The notes under the pieces: model-generated
What the model was told of the DNA's origin: nothing
Database searches by the model: none
The model's input: only the letters and a program-made list of their open reading frames with translations
Position numbers and translations under genes: made by a program
Shown here: positions 8,795 through 18,152 of the stretch, one piece after another
How the letters are laid out: the number at the start of each line of letters is the position of its first letter
How positions within the stretch are numbered: the stretch's first letter is position 1
DNA from: DASRHT01 sp035650355
GTDB lineage: Bacteria > Chloroflexota > Ktedonobacteria > Ktedonobacterales > Ktedonobacteraceae
Direction of reading: 5' to 3'
NCBI GenBank assembly: GCA_035650355.1
Contig: DASRHT010000081.1
Span: 20,033 to 84,032 of the forward strand
DNA: 64,000 bases

Positions 8795-9646
8795 TTACTC
8801 AGCAGCTCCCTGATCATTTGTAGTGGCCTTGCCCAGATAGGCGGCAATCACCTTCTCATCGCGCCGCACCTGTTCGGGCAGCCCTTCGGCGATTTTGCGA
8901 CCGTAGTCAAGCACAGCGATGCGATCCGAGATGCCCATTGTGACCGTCAGTTTATGCTCAATCAACAGGATCGTCAGTCCTAACTCATCGCGTAAGCGCC
9001 GTACGTATTTCACGGCCTCCAGGGTCTCGGCCTCATTCATACCGGCGGTCGGCTCATCCAGCAGGAGCACTTTAGGGCTGGCCGCCAGGGCTCGTGCAAT
9101 CTCGACCCGACGTCGCTCTGCATAAGAGAGGTTCACCACATATTCTTCCTGCCGCTCTAACAAAGCAGTGCCAAAAAAGCCAAGCAAGTCAATGGCCCGT
9201 TTGCGAGCCTCTTCTTCTTCCCGCAGAACGCTCGGCGGACGAAATAGCGACCCCAACAAGCCCGCTTTGAGCCGCGTATGCTGCCCGACAAGGACATTCT
9301 CCAGCACCGTCATATTATTGAACAGGCGAATATTCTGAAAGGTGCGCGTAATCCCTCGCATCACCACCTGATCGGGATTAAGGCCAACCAGCGACTTTCC
9401 CTCCAGAGAGATATTGCCCGACGTTGGACGATAAATGCCGGTGATAAGATTAAAAACGGTCGTCTTGCCAGCGCCATTCGGGCCAATAATGCTTACAATC
9501 TCTCTCGGGCGAACGACCAGATTCACTTTTTCTACCGCAGTCAGGCCGCCAAACTGTTTAGTTACCGCGCTCAGCTCCAGCAAAGGATCGCTCGCTGACT
9601 GCATAGCATCAAGATCACCTGCGAGCCTGGTACGATTCGTACTCAT
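8795..9646 (-). CDS. livG: Branched-chain amino acid ABC transporter ATPase LivG
   Basis: This second ATPase of the liv importer has Walker A GPNGAGKT at residues 55-62, the LivG-typical long insert after Walker A, signature NLSYAERRR (a diverged LSGGQ) at about 178 and Walker B VLLLDEPTAGM at about 202. The C-terminus carries the BCA-binding-type tail. The ATG at 9646 has AGAGG upstream and gives 283 residues, slightly long because of a roughly 20-residue N-terminal extension. A further upstream start would run into livM. It lies 22 bases after livM and 77 before livF. Confidence 0.92.
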   Translation of the reverse strand: MSTNRTRLAGDLDAMQSASDPLLELSAVTKQFGGLTAVEKVNLVVRPREIVSIIGPNGAGKTTVFNLITGIYRPTSGNISLEGKSLVGLNPDQVVMRGITRTFQNIRLFNNMTVLENVLVGQHTRLKAGLLGSLFRPPSVLREEEEARKRAIDLLGFFGTALLERQEEYVVNLSYAERRRVEIARALAASPKVLLLDEPTAGMNEAETLEAVKYVRRLRDELGLTILLIEHKLTVTMGISDRIAVLDYGRKIAEGLPEQVRRDEKVIAAYLGKATTNDQGAAE

Positions 9647-9668
9647 AATACCTCTTCTTCCTTGACTG

Positions 9669-11669
9669 TTACTCAACGCGTACTTCCGACTCAAACACAG
9701 CCGATCCGGGTGGTACATCCAGCGAACCAACTTCCGCAGTCTCCCCTTCGGCGCGATGTAACTCGCGTCGCCTCCTTGCGCTAGGAATAAGCCCCTCTGG
9801 TCGGAAGATCATCACCGATACCAGAATAATGCCAAAGATCAGATTACGGATGCTGCCGAACGTGAAGCCAGGGATAAGCTGTTGAATGGCATGCAGGATG
9901 TTATTTGGGTCCGAAGCGATGGTATCAAGCTGCGCCAGGATAAACAGATTGATCGAATACACAGCCAGGGCGCCTACGATCACACCGGGGATACTGCCCA
10001 GGCCGCCAATGACCACCATAGCCAGGTAGATAATCGAATCTGCCGAGCTAAAGTTATCGGGTGAGACAGTGCCAAGCTTTGCTGCATGGTAGACGCCTGC
10101 GACGCCGGAGAAGAAAGCCCCTGCACCAAAGGCCAGCAGTTTGGTATTGGCAAGATTGATTCCTGATGAAGATGCAGCAATCTCATCCTCGCGGATCGCA
10201 ACCCAGGCCCGCCCCAGACGGGAGTCACGCAGGCGAACATTAGCGAAGATTGAGAGGGCAATCAGGGCCAGGATCAAGTAGTAGTATGGGATAGGAGTAT
10301 AGCTATGCCAATCAATTCCGGGGAAATAGGGGGAATAGACACCAACAATGCCATTGGTCCCATTGGTATACTTATCCAGTTCAAGGAAGAAGATCGGGAT
10401 AATCTCACCGAAGCCCAGCGTCACGATAGCGAGGTAGTCTCCGCGCAAGCGGAGCGTGGGCACCCCAAAGACGACCGCCCAGAAGGCGGCTATGAGAGCA
10501 GCGACAATAATCATAGGCCAGAAAAACCACGGCCAGATCTGCGGGTTGACCACAATGCTGGTCACTACGGTAAACTGCGTCGAGCCGACCAGCCCCCAGG
10601 CATAGGAACCTATAGCAAAGAAGGCAACGTAGCCAAGATCGAGCAGGCCCGCGAAGCCAACCACGATGTTGAGGCCAAGTGCGAGAATCACATAGAAGCC
10701 TGCATCCCCATAACCAGACAGGCGCCCGTTCGTCCCGGGGCCAAACAGGATAGGATCAAGTACTGGGTAGAAGAGAACGAAAGCCACAAGAATGGTTAGA
10801 TAAAACCGCTGTGCGCCTGTGCTACGCAAGGGCAGATCATTCGGCACCAGGTCTTTCGCTTCTTCCTTAGCTCGACTGGCGGAAAGACTCTGCAACTGGC
10901 GCCGCTTACTGACGCGGCCATTCGTCTTTTTTGCCACACCATTCTCTTCGGCTTTCGCGTTGAGCGTGCGACGCAGGGCAACCATACCGCCTAGTCTGCC
11001 GAGGAAATAGCCTGCAACAGGCAATAGCAGTGTCCGAACGACTACCCACGCCAGAAGAACAGGAGGAAATGAGTTTGGATCAGAGATATAAAAGACGATA
11101 TCCGCGATTAAGGAGATAACGGAGAACGTCATCCCGAACCAGAATCCCCCGATGGCAGCTTTGCTCATGAGAAGGGCGCGCTTCTCCGCATCAATCACTT
11201 GCAAGCTCTCCAGGGGGAGAGGAGGAACGTAATGGCGCAGTTTGCGTACATATTTTCTCAGCAAGAAGTAGAGCGGCCAGATGATCGCACAGAGGGCCAG
11301 ACCAATCAACAGGTTATTCGTGAGAATGATCAGCAGAAGGGGAACCATCACGAAAACCAGGACATCGAGCCATAACTCAACGATCCCGCGATGGCCCGTA
11401 TCAGCAGCGACGAGATAGCCGATAAGAGCCATCACCGTCGCATAAAAAAGCAAAATAAAAATACCCGCCTGGATGACTGTTGAAGTGGTGAACTGTGTAC
11501 TTTGGGGCAAGAAAACGCCAAGCAGCACATTATTAACAATCTCCTCACCGCTCCAGACAAAAGTAAACACGGCTAGAGGAACGACGAGCGCGACAATCCA
11601 TTTGAGCAGGAGCCAGCGCAGGTCGCGATCAGGGAGAAGCAGGCGAGCGCCAGTAGAAATTGAAGACAC
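9669..11669 (-). CDS. livM: Branched-chain amino acid ABC permease LivM with large N-terminal membrane extension
   Basis: The C-terminal half, about residues 290-640, is a normal LivM permease: GDAGFYVILALGLNIVVGFAG, the DLGYVAFFAIGSY motif and the EAA-like segment GRAWVAIREDEIAASSSGIN. Before it lie about 280 extra residues with five or six predicted membrane spans (20-45, 66-88, 98-135, 168-195, 200-228) and a charged linker at about 232-275. Usual LivM length is 300-430, so 666 is exceptional. The start is a GTG at 11669, seven bases after GAGGTGG. It pairs with LivH to form the transport channel. The extension may be a fused extra membrane module or a regulatory segment. Confidence 0.9.
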   Translation of the reverse strand: MSSISTGARLLLPDRDLRWLLLKWIVALVVPLAVFTFVWSGEEIVNNVLLGVFLPQSTQFTTSTVIQAGIFILLFYATVMALIGYLVAADTGHRGIVELWLDVLVFVMVPLLLIILTNNLLIGLALCAIIWPLYFLLRKYVRKLRHYVPPLPLESLQVIDAEKRALLMSKAAIGGFWFGMTFSVISLIADIVFYISDPNSFPPVLLAWVVVRTLLLPVAGYFLGRLGGMVALRRTLNAKAEENGVAKKTNGRVSKRRQLQSLSASRAKEEAKDLVPNDLPLRSTGAQRFYLTILVAFVLFYPVLDPILFGPGTNGRLSGYGDAGFYVILALGLNIVVGFAGLLDLGYVAFFAIGSYAWGLVGSTQFTVVTSIVVNPQIWPWFFWPMIIVAALIAAFWAVVFGVPTLRLRGDYLAIVTLGFGEIIPIFFLELDKYTNGTNGIVGVYSPYFPGIDWHSYTPIPYYYLILALIALSIFANVRLRDSRLGRAWVAIREDEIAASSSGINLANTKLLAFGAGAFFSGVAGVYHAAKLGTVSPDNFSSADSIIYLAMVVIGGLGSIPGVIVGALAVYSINLFILAQLDTIASDPNNILHAIQQLIPGFTFGSIRNLIFGIILVSVMIFRPEGLIPSARRRRELHRAEGETAEVGSLDVPPGSAVFESEVRVE

Positions 11670-11729
11670 GGTTTCACCACCTCGCTTCCAAAAGAAAATG
11701 CACTAATTGCCTCATAGACATTCTCATCG

Positions 11730-12677
11730 TTAGACCTTCTCCGGCGTTTGCTGACCGAAGAGGCCAGAGGGACGGAAGACCAAGATGAGGATCAGGATAC
11801 CAAAGATAATCGCTCGTGACCAGGGGTCGCCTCCATGTGGTAAGACCGTGTCGGGAATCAACGTTACCAGTGACTCGATCACCCCGATCAATATTCCTCC
11901 CAGCATCGCGCCCACAATGTTGCCGATACCGCCCAGCACAGCGGCAGTAAAGGCGATCAGTCCAAGCTGAAAGCCAATGATAAAAATCGTGCTTCCAAAT
12001 TGCAGGCCATAGATGAAGCCCGCAGCCCCTGCTAACCCGGCGCCAATGAAGAAAGTAAATGAAATAATGCGATCCACATTCACGCCCATTAGAGCCGCAG
12101 CTTCACGATCCTGGGCCACAGCCCGCATTGCGCGTCCGAGTTTTGTACTCGTTACCATCCATTGTAGGGCAATCATTAAGACAACAGCGACAAAGAACAC
12201 AAATATATAAATGCTGTTAATCACTATAGGACCTGCATGGAGAAAAACTGAGGGAAACACTTGAGGAAATGGAATATTGGTATCACCTTTCCAGAGTTTG
12301 CCAAGATCTTCCAGGATTAGAGAGACACCAATTGCAGAAATAAGAGGGGCAAGACGTGGGGCATTTCGTAGTGGACGATAGGCTATCCATTCAATCACGA
12401 CTCCCAACACAGCACACAAGAGCATCGCCCCTAGGCAGGTAACAATCATTATTCCTGCGAGCGCCAAACCGGTAGGAGGTGTCGAGGTAGTTGTCACCCC
12501 AAATAGCCCAAAAATAACGATGGAAAAAAGGGTACCCATCATGAAGATATCGCCGTGGGCAAAGTTGATCAACTCGATAATCCCGTACACCATCGTGTAT
12601 CCCAAAGCGATAAGAGCATAAATTGCGCCTGTGGCCAATCCAACGACCAGTAACTGCAACACCAGCGTCAGTGACAT
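11730..12677 (-). CDS. livH: Branched-chain amino acid ABC permease LivH
   Basis: This 315-residue protein is nearly all membrane-embedded and has the LivH hallmark GYTMVYGIIELINFAHGD near the N-terminus. The EAA-like loop TKLGRAMRAVAQDREAAALMGV is present near residue 190. The Met at 12677 follows AGGA and starts at the family's usual position; the longer upstream frame adds a hydrophilic segment not typical of the family. It lies between livK and livM. A hairpin between livK and this gene may reduce its expression relative to the binding protein. Confidence 0.92.
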   Translation of the reverse strand: MSLTLVLQLLVVGLATGAIYALIALGYTMVYGIIELINFAHGDIFMMGTLFSIVIFGLFGVTTTSTPPTGLALAGIMIVTCLGAMLLCAVLGVVIEWIAYRPLRNAPRLAPLISAIGVSLILEDLGKLWKGDTNIPFPQVFPSVFLHAGPIVINSIYIFVFFVAVVLMIALQWMVTSTKLGRAMRAVAQDREAAALMGVNVDRIISFTFFIGAGLAGAAGFIYGLQFGSTIFIIGFQLGLIAFTAAVLGGIGNIVGAMLGGILIGVIESLVTLIPDTVLPHGGDPWSRAIIFGILILILVFRPSGLFGQQTPEKV

Positions 12678-12801
12678 CTTTGTGAAATCCTGCCTTCCTG
12701 GCAAATAGTTACACTCATCTTGCTGCTTCACCGATAAAGCATAAAGGCAGGAGTAGCCTTATAACAGAGCTATTGACTACTCCCAATGCTACCGCGACTG
12801 A

Positions 12802-12835
12802 CAAGCGAGGGAATACTTTCTTATGCCCTCGCTTG
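12802..12835 (-). other. Intercistronic hairpin between livK and livH
   Basis: A perfect 10-bp inverted repeat, CAAGCGAGGG / CCCTCGCTTG with a 14-base loop, lies just after the livK stop codon. No U-tract follows, so it is more likely an RNA-stabilising or partial-termination element. Such an element commonly lets the binding protein be made in excess. Confidence 0.5.
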
Positions 12836-12862
12836 CAGCTCAACAGCAATTTATCAGGATTG

Positions 12863-14191
12863 TTACCCTATATTGACCTGGGTAACAGTTGTCCAACCAT
12901 CAGCCACATTGACATCGCCAATAGTTTTGATCGTGATGACACGATTCGTTGTATCGCCATTCTGATCAAAGGTATGATGGCCTGTTACACCGGTATAGTC
13001 AATCCCCTGGATAGCATCAATGACGGCTTGACGGAATGTCTTAGCAGTAGCAGCATCGCCCGAGTCCTTTGGCGGTACAGCCCCTTTAGACATGGCCGTT
13101 TTGATGGCCTGAATGATAATCTTTGCGCAGTCATAGGAGCCGCCGCTATAAGACGAGATGTTGTTCGCTCCATATTTGGCGCTATACGCCGAAATGAAGT
13201 TCTGCGCAACGCCACCCAATTTTGTGATATCCACCGCCGCGACAGAAGTGAAGACGTCACCGCCGCCCAGAGGTTTAATGGCTTTGGCGAAGGCGCTGGT
13301 TTGAGTACCATCGCCGGCAATGAATGGGGTATTTTTCAACGCGGGCACCTGCATCATCTGCTCACGGATGAGGGTGCCACCGGTTGAGTCATTACCACCG
13401 AAGAAGATTACATCAGGGTTAGCCGTTGCAGCCGCCGTAAGTAAATTCACAAAGGAAGTCGTGGTTGGCGGAACGCTCTTATGGTCAATGACTGTACCAC
13501 CAAGATTCTTCCATTCATTTTCGAAAGCGCCCGCAATGCCGACGCCGTAGGTCTCGGTATCATCGATGATGTATACCTTCTTATACCCTTTTGTCTTGAA
13601 GCCAAAATCTGCCAGCGCGCCTCCCTGATAGAAATCGCGGGTGGCAATGCGGAAATAGGTCACTTTCCCAGTTGGCCGATACGTCGGGATTTTATTATTC
13701 TGCCCGCCGCACTCGCTTGCTGGGGTTGTCTGAGTCAGGCAGTCATTGGTGTTAGCTGGACTGATAAGAGCGATAGGCGCCTGATTCGCGACCGGCAACT
13801 CGGAGACAGCCACACTACTATTCAACGGCCCAACGACGCCTGCAACCTGGGCATCGCCAATCAAATCGGTGATATTCTTCTGGCCAGTTGCACCATCGTG
13901 TGTGCCCTGCGGGCCAACATCATCCTTAGGGACGAATACAAAGTTCACATTTGGAATGACATGGTTAGCATTAGCTTCATCAACCGCTAAATGAGCGCCA
14001 TTTTCGGCAGGTTTTCCAGCGCTCGCATCTCCACCGGTAGTCGGAAAATCAGAGCCAATTTTGATGACTATCGGACCACTATTACTGCCACCAGGATTAC
14101 CACCAGTACCTGCACCGCAAGCAGCTAGCAATGCCAGCAATAGAGGAATAGCCATTGCCAGGGCAAAAATACGTGACCTACGTTTTTGCAT
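12863..14191 (-). CDS. livK: Branched-chain amino acid-binding lipoprotein LivK
   Basis: This 442-residue periplasmic-binding-type protein is anchored by a lipobox LAAC with Cys25, followed by a Gly/Ser/Asn spacer. The mature sequence has the type I Leu/Ile/Val-binding pattern: IKIGSDFPTTGGDAS near the start, VAGVVGPLNSSVAVSELPV, and VIFFGGNDSTGG later. The ATG at 14191 sits 11 bases after GGAGG; a GTG at 14212 would place the binding site inside the gene. It is first in the liv operon, about 270 bases downstream of a strong promoter. Substrate specificity within hydrophobic or small amino acids is not settled. Confidence 0.92.
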   Translation of the reverse strand: MQKRRSRIFALAMAIPLLLALLAACGAGTGGNPGGSNSGPIVIKIGSDFPTTGGDASAGKPAENGAHLAVDEANANHVIPNVNFVFVPKDDVGPQGTHDGATGQKNITDLIGDAQVAGVVGPLNSSVAVSELPVANQAPIALISPANTNDCLTQTTPASECGGQNNKIPTYRPTGKVTYFRIATRDFYQGGALADFGFKTKGYKKVYIIDDTETYGVGIAGAFENEWKNLGGTVIDHKSVPPTTTSFVNLLTAAATANPDVIFFGGNDSTGGTLIREQMMQVPALKNTPFIAGDGTQTSAFAKAIKPLGGGDVFTSVAAVDITKLGGVAQNFISAYSAKYGANNISSYSGGSYDCAKIIIQAIKTAMSKGAVPPKDSGDAATAKTFRQAVIDAIQGIDYTGVTGHHTFDQNGDTTNRVITIKTIGDVNVADGWTTVTQVNIG

Positions 14192-14471
14192 GATGCAGTC
14201 AGCCTCCTTCACAATATCAAATACACTATTTCATCCAAAGAGGTGGAAGAAAAATCATAGGAGATGCTGTCCATTCTCTAGGACGACTTCCCCGCCTCTA
14301 TAGATGATAATACGTCACCCTTGAAACAAATCTCACAACAATTTGAGCGGCGCCAGTCCGCCATATAACCCACAAAAAGCATAACAATATTTCTACAAAT
14401 GTAGAATCAGCTCCCAAAACACTGTAACGCATTTCCGTGCTCAGATTGGCAGGCTGGACAACGCTAGAGAG

Positions 14472-14500
14472 ATTATACGGAGCGTGCATCGAACTGTCAA
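14472..14500 (-). promoter_or_regulatory. Sigma-70-type promoter of the liv operon
   Basis: Reading leftward, TTGACA (14500-14495) and TATAAT (14477-14472) are separated by exactly 17 bases, both perfect matches to consensus. The predicted transcript starts near 14465 and has a leader of about 270 bases before livK. The leader contains no recognised riboswitch. Confidence 0.8.
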
Positions 14501-14705
14501 TACATATTTTTTACCCCTGTGATATAGAATAGTGTCGCAGCACAACACAGCTCTTGCCATGTCTATAAACGCACCTTCATTAAAACTCTTCTTGGGTTAC
14601 TGGAAGAGCTTTTTCGCGTTTCATAGGATGAAAGACTTTTCATGAATTAGCATAAGGCATTTACTTCAATGCGCTCTTAATTTTGCAGAGAGGGGCTATC
14701 TGCAT

Positions 14706-15300
14706 ATGGAACATGATCAGGTTGCATCATTTGGAGAACTACTCAAAGCTCTCCGTAAGCAGAACGTATTGGACAACAACAGGTAGCTGAGCAGCTCACA
14801 GTGCATCGCAACACCATTGGGGCCTGGGAGCGAGGAGATCGGCTGCCCGACACACGAGGCATGGTGCTGGAATTGGCCAGATGCCTGCAACTGGATGAGC
14901 AGGAAACCGCCCGGCTGCTGGAGGCCAGCTTAACGGGCGTCTCGACGCGCTGGAACGTGCCCTATCGGCGCAACCCCTTCTTCACTGGACGCGAGGAGCT
15001 CCTACAGCGACTGCATGCGCTGTTGTGGCAAGAGAAAGCCGCTGCTCTGACGCGGCTGAATCGTTGTATCAACGGGTCCTCGCTATCCGAGAGCAAGCCT
15101 TAGACTCCTTCCATCCCTCTTTAGCGGAGACTTTGTACAGTTTCGCAGCGTTGCCAGAAGCGCAAGAGTGCTTTCAGGATGCTGCTGCTTTGTATCAACG
15201 CGCACTGACCATCCGTGAGCTGGTGTATGGCCCACAGCACCCCAAAACGATTGAGGCGCGAGAGAACTATGCATCTTTGTTACGAGAGATGGAGCGGTAA
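14706..15300 (+). pseudogene. Broken HTH / NB-ARC / TPR regulator
   Basis: A start at 14706 gives an Xre-type beginning (FGELLKALRKQ) and then a stop. A shift of frame near 14760 restores the HTH domain IGQQQVAEQLTVHRNTIGAW and continues to FFTGREELLQRLHALLW, the usual lead-in to an NB-ARC ATPase. Instead of the P-loop domain, the sequence passes directly, in another frame, to TPR units (SLYQRVLAIREQALDSFHP and ALYQRALTIRELVYGPQHP) ending at 15300. So the ATPase core has been deleted and there are two frame disruptions. The intact relative would be an HTH-STAND signalling protein, comparable to the TIR protein at 45546. Confidence 0.85.
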
Positions 15301-15378
15301 GAGGAGGAGGGCGCTCTTGAGACAAGATAATCTAAGGGGTAAGAGCGCAGTAACGACGCATGGCTCCCTGGCTCTCTA

Positions 15379-15984
15379 CTAGCCAGGGAATTTCTGGCAA
15401 AAACGCTCAAAGGCGGCCTTTACCTGGCGACGGGTCTCTTCGAGCGAGCCGCCATTGTCAATGACCTCGTCAACAAGGGCTAGCTTTGGAGCAATATCCG
15501 GTTGGGCACGGATACGGGCTTCGGCTTCCTCGCGGCTGAGATCACTACGGGCCATCAAGCGAGCCAGCTCTTGTTCTTCTGGACAGGTTACCAACCACTT
15601 GCTCTGACAGAGCGCGCCCGATCCGCCTTCGAGTAGCTTGACCGCATCGACGATAGCAATTCCTGCCTCGCTCACCAACGCGAGTTCTTTCATCAACGCT
15701 GTCCCAACCACTGGATGAACGATACGCTCTAGCCGCTTCAAAGCTGCGGAATCCTGAAATACCACTGCTCCCAGAGCTTTGCGATCTACGCTGCCATCAG
15801 GCGCAAGGATTGAGGCACCAAAGGTCTCTGCAACCTTCACAGCTATAGGCTGACCACTCTCGTATAAATGATGAACAAGAGCATCTGCATCGATATAGCG
15901 TTCTGCGCCCAGTTCGAGCAGTATTTTCCCGATAGTGGTTTTACCACAGGCAATATTGCCGGTTAAGCCGATAATACGAGGCAT
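15379..15984 (-). CDS. coaE: Dephospho-CoA kinase
   Basis: Catalyses the last step of coenzyme A synthesis, phosphorylating dephospho-CoA in the cytosol. The P-loop GLTGNIACGKTT is at residues 6-17 with Ile-Ala replacing the more usual Ile-Gly/Ser-Gly. The acceptor-site motif DADALVHHLY is at about 33, and SEAEAR-type lid residues (SREEAEARIRAQ) are at about 150. Its length of 201 residues is normal. The ATG at 15984 has GGAG 11 bases upstream; a TTG immediately before it is possible. It appears to be a single-gene unit convergent with the pseudogene. Confidence 0.92.
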   Translation of the reverse strand: MPRIIGLTGNIACGKTTIGKILLELGAERYIDADALVHHLYESGQPIAVKVAETFGASILAPDGSVDRKALGAVVFQDSAALKRLERIVHPVVGTALMKELALVSEAGIAIVDAVKLLEGGSGALCQSKWLVTCPEEQELARLMARSDLSREEAEARIRAQPDIAPKLALVDEVIDNGGSLEETRRQVKAAFERFCQKFPG

Positions 15985-16210
15985 CAATAAAAACTCCTAC
16001 AGTCTGGACGGAATGACGAAAGACCTGGCTCACCTATCCATATATCACCTATTTTACCCGCTAAAAGCCCGGCTGCGCCATACCATACCACTGTTAGAGC
16101 ATACTCAATAAAGTTTCTCCCAAAAGTACCTTTTCGTACCCTTTTATTGCTATATAGACACTACAATGTCGTAAAATGGCTGATGTTTAGAGTAAAGCAC
16201 AAGATTTAAG

Positions 16211-16381
16211 AGTGTATCTGATTCTGAGTGTCTTCGCCCCGGCGTGGCGGAGTTCGCGCGGCGAAGCCGCACAAGGAGATGTGTGTTGTGGAAAAATGCG
16301 CTTCGCGCATTTTTCCACAACACACATCTCGGCGAGCGTCGCAGACGCGAGCACGCACTCATGCGGAGAATCAGACAACCT
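16211..16381. mobile_element. Palindromic MITE-like element, copy 1
   Basis: About 171 bases bounded by imperfect terminal inverted repeats, AGTGTATCTGATTCT at the left and the reverse complement of AGGTTGTCTGATTCT at the right. The centre is a perfect 26-bp hairpin (16276-16301 pairing with 16305-16330) with a TTC centre. It is the same family as 37231-37409 but in the opposite orientation. No coding capacity and no clear target duplication. Its right end touches the ribosome-binding site of the next gene. Confidence 0.8.
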
Positions 16382-16394
16382 CTAAGGAGACTTG

Positions 16395-18134
16395 ATGGGA
16401 AGGCGTTTAGGGCTCATTATAGGCATTAATCAATATCAAGATCCCGCATTTCAACCGTTATGCTTTGCCGAAAGCGATGCTCGTGCCCTTGCGCAGTGGC
16501 TTGTCAACGTCAAAGGAGGCAAATGGGCAGCCAGCGATGTACAATTTGCTCAAGGGGCACAGGTGACGCGAGCACTCGTGGAAGCATTAGTGACGCAGGC
16601 ATGCCTTCATATCGCTGAGCCTGGAGATACCGTTTTCATCTATTTTGCCGGTCATGCCTTCGTGGATGAAAAGCATGGCGATGGATATTTAGCATTAACA
16701 GATACCTCCTATCGGAATCCCGCAACCGGTTTTCACCTTCCATCTTTTGCCCAGAAAATCATGAGTCGCAGCCGAGCAGCACATATTTTGTTTATTCTTG
16801 ATTGCTTCCAGAATGGTCGTGCCTGGGGCATGAACCGTTCATCGTCATTTGATTCGAAGCCGCTTCTCGGTTCTGCCCTGCTAGATGAGCTACAGCAGCA
16901 ACCAAATCGACTTTTCCTCTGCTCCTGCCGTGGTAATGAGTTTGCGCCAGAAGAAGGGGAACAGAAGCTGGGCCTTTTCACCTATCGTATGATTGTTGGC
17001 CTCTGTGGGCCTGCTAGCGATCCCACTACAGGCAATATTATGCTACGTCCCCTGCACACTTACCTTTTCAAAAATTTAGGCGAGCAGCAACGACCACAGC
17101 TCTTTGGGCAGGATCAACCGCCTCTGATCCTGGTGGGAACTGCATCACAGCCACTACAACAGCTCTCTTCGACTGATGGTATGCCGCCTAGTGCAGCGAT
17201 GCTCAAGCAGCAAAATACCCAGACAGCTAGCCAGCCAGCCACACATACCCCTATAGCAACCGCACAAAAAACAACAACAGGACCACAACCCCATCCATCA
17301 GTAGAACAGCATCTCAGGCAACAGTGCAAATTGCGGCTGGAGCAGGCGCAACATTTTTTACAACTCCAAAATTATGGAGAAGCATTTAATATTGTGGAGC
17401 AGGTTCTGCAGATTATGCCTAATGATCCCACAGCATTAATTTTCAAGGGGCAGCTACTGGGGAAGGCCGGGCTCTATCCAGAGGCTCTGGCTGTCGTTGA
17501 ACAACTGACGAAGATCGATCCTGGTAACCCTCTGATCTGGAGTATGCACGCTTTCCTTCTTACCAATACGGGCCAGCATCAGCCTGCCCTGGAGGCTATT
17601 GAACATTCTCTGGAGCTGGATGCGACTAATCCCGAATCATATGCCATCAAAACCAACATCATGGCAAATATTGCGGCCACGCAAAGCAAAAGGGGAGCGA
17701 CCAGCCAGCTCCAAAAGCAGCAGAGAGGCTCTACGCTGCTGTTCATGGCTGTATTCTGGCAATTTACAGGCTTTGTTATTGGCACAGCCGGCTCAATTCT
17801 GCCGATTTTTCTTCCCTCTCTACCGAGTATTCTAGGCGGCTTGCTCATGAGCCTGGGATTGGCCTGGATCTGTGTCAGTGCAGCCAGAGGAGCATATCGC
17901 TACGGCTGCCTACTCTCTCTACCTACTATCGTGATCTTTCTCATTTCCGCAGGACTGCTTGCTGCAGCATATATTCTAGGCTACAGGAAAATTGTGCAGA
18001 TGATCATTGCTCACCCGACGATCTTAGTACCGGTCGTATTTTTTGCACTATGGCTTGCGAGCGCAGCAATATTACCGCCGATTGCAGGAGCAGGCGGGCT
18101 TATTAGTGGACTGATACGCGGTACACGCAAATGA
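16395..18134 (+). CDS. Caspase-like (peptidase C14) protein with TPRs and C-terminal membrane domain
   Basis: Residues 1-245 form a caspase/metacaspase-type domain: GLIIGINQYQD start, the catalytic His in FIYFAGHAF (His87) and the catalytic Cys in FILDCFQNG (Cys137). Both dyad residues are present, so it may be an active cysteine protease. A Gln/Thr/Pro-rich linker (about 260-300) leads to three or four TPR-like helical repeats (about 305-430). Four or five membrane spans then run from about 445 to the end. The ATG at 16395 follows AAGGAGA at 16384-16390, which directly abuts the MITE. Substrates are unknown. Bacterial caspase-like proteins of this type are often linked to stress or defence signalling. 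Confidence 0.85.
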   Translation: MGRRLGLIIGINQYQDPAFQPLCFAESDARALAQWLVNVKGGKWAASDVQFAQGAQVTRALVEALVTQACLHIAEPGDTVFIYFAGHAFVDEKHGDGYLALTDTSYRNPATGFHLPSFAQKIMSRSRAAHILFILDCFQNGRAWGMNRSSSFDSKPLLGSALLDELQQQPNRLFLCSCRGNEFAPEEGEQKLGLFTYRMIVGLCGPASDPTTGNIMLRPLHTYLFKNLGEQQRPQLFGQDQPPLILVGTASQPLQQLSSTDGMPPSAAMLKQQNTQTASQPATHTPIATAQKTTTGPQPHPSVEQHLRQQCKLRLEQAQHFLQLQNYGEAFNIVEQVLQIMPNDPTALIFKGQLLGKAGLYPEALAVVEQLTKIDPGNPLIWSMHAFLLTNTGQHQPALEAIEHSLELDATNPESYAIKTNIMANIAATQSKRGATSQLQKQQRGSTLLFMAVFWQFTGFVIGTAGSILPIFLPSLPSILGGLLMSLGLAWICVSAARGAYRYGCLLSLPTIVIFLISAGLLAAAYILGYRKIVQMIIAHPTILVPVVFFALWLASAAILPPIAGAGGLISGLIRGTRK

Positions 18135-18152
18135 TGCGCTGATGTTCGCCGG

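Noticed and set aside
12773..13387. 204-codon rightward frame opposite livK
   Set aside because: Lies over livK and the livK-livH gap and has no family features.
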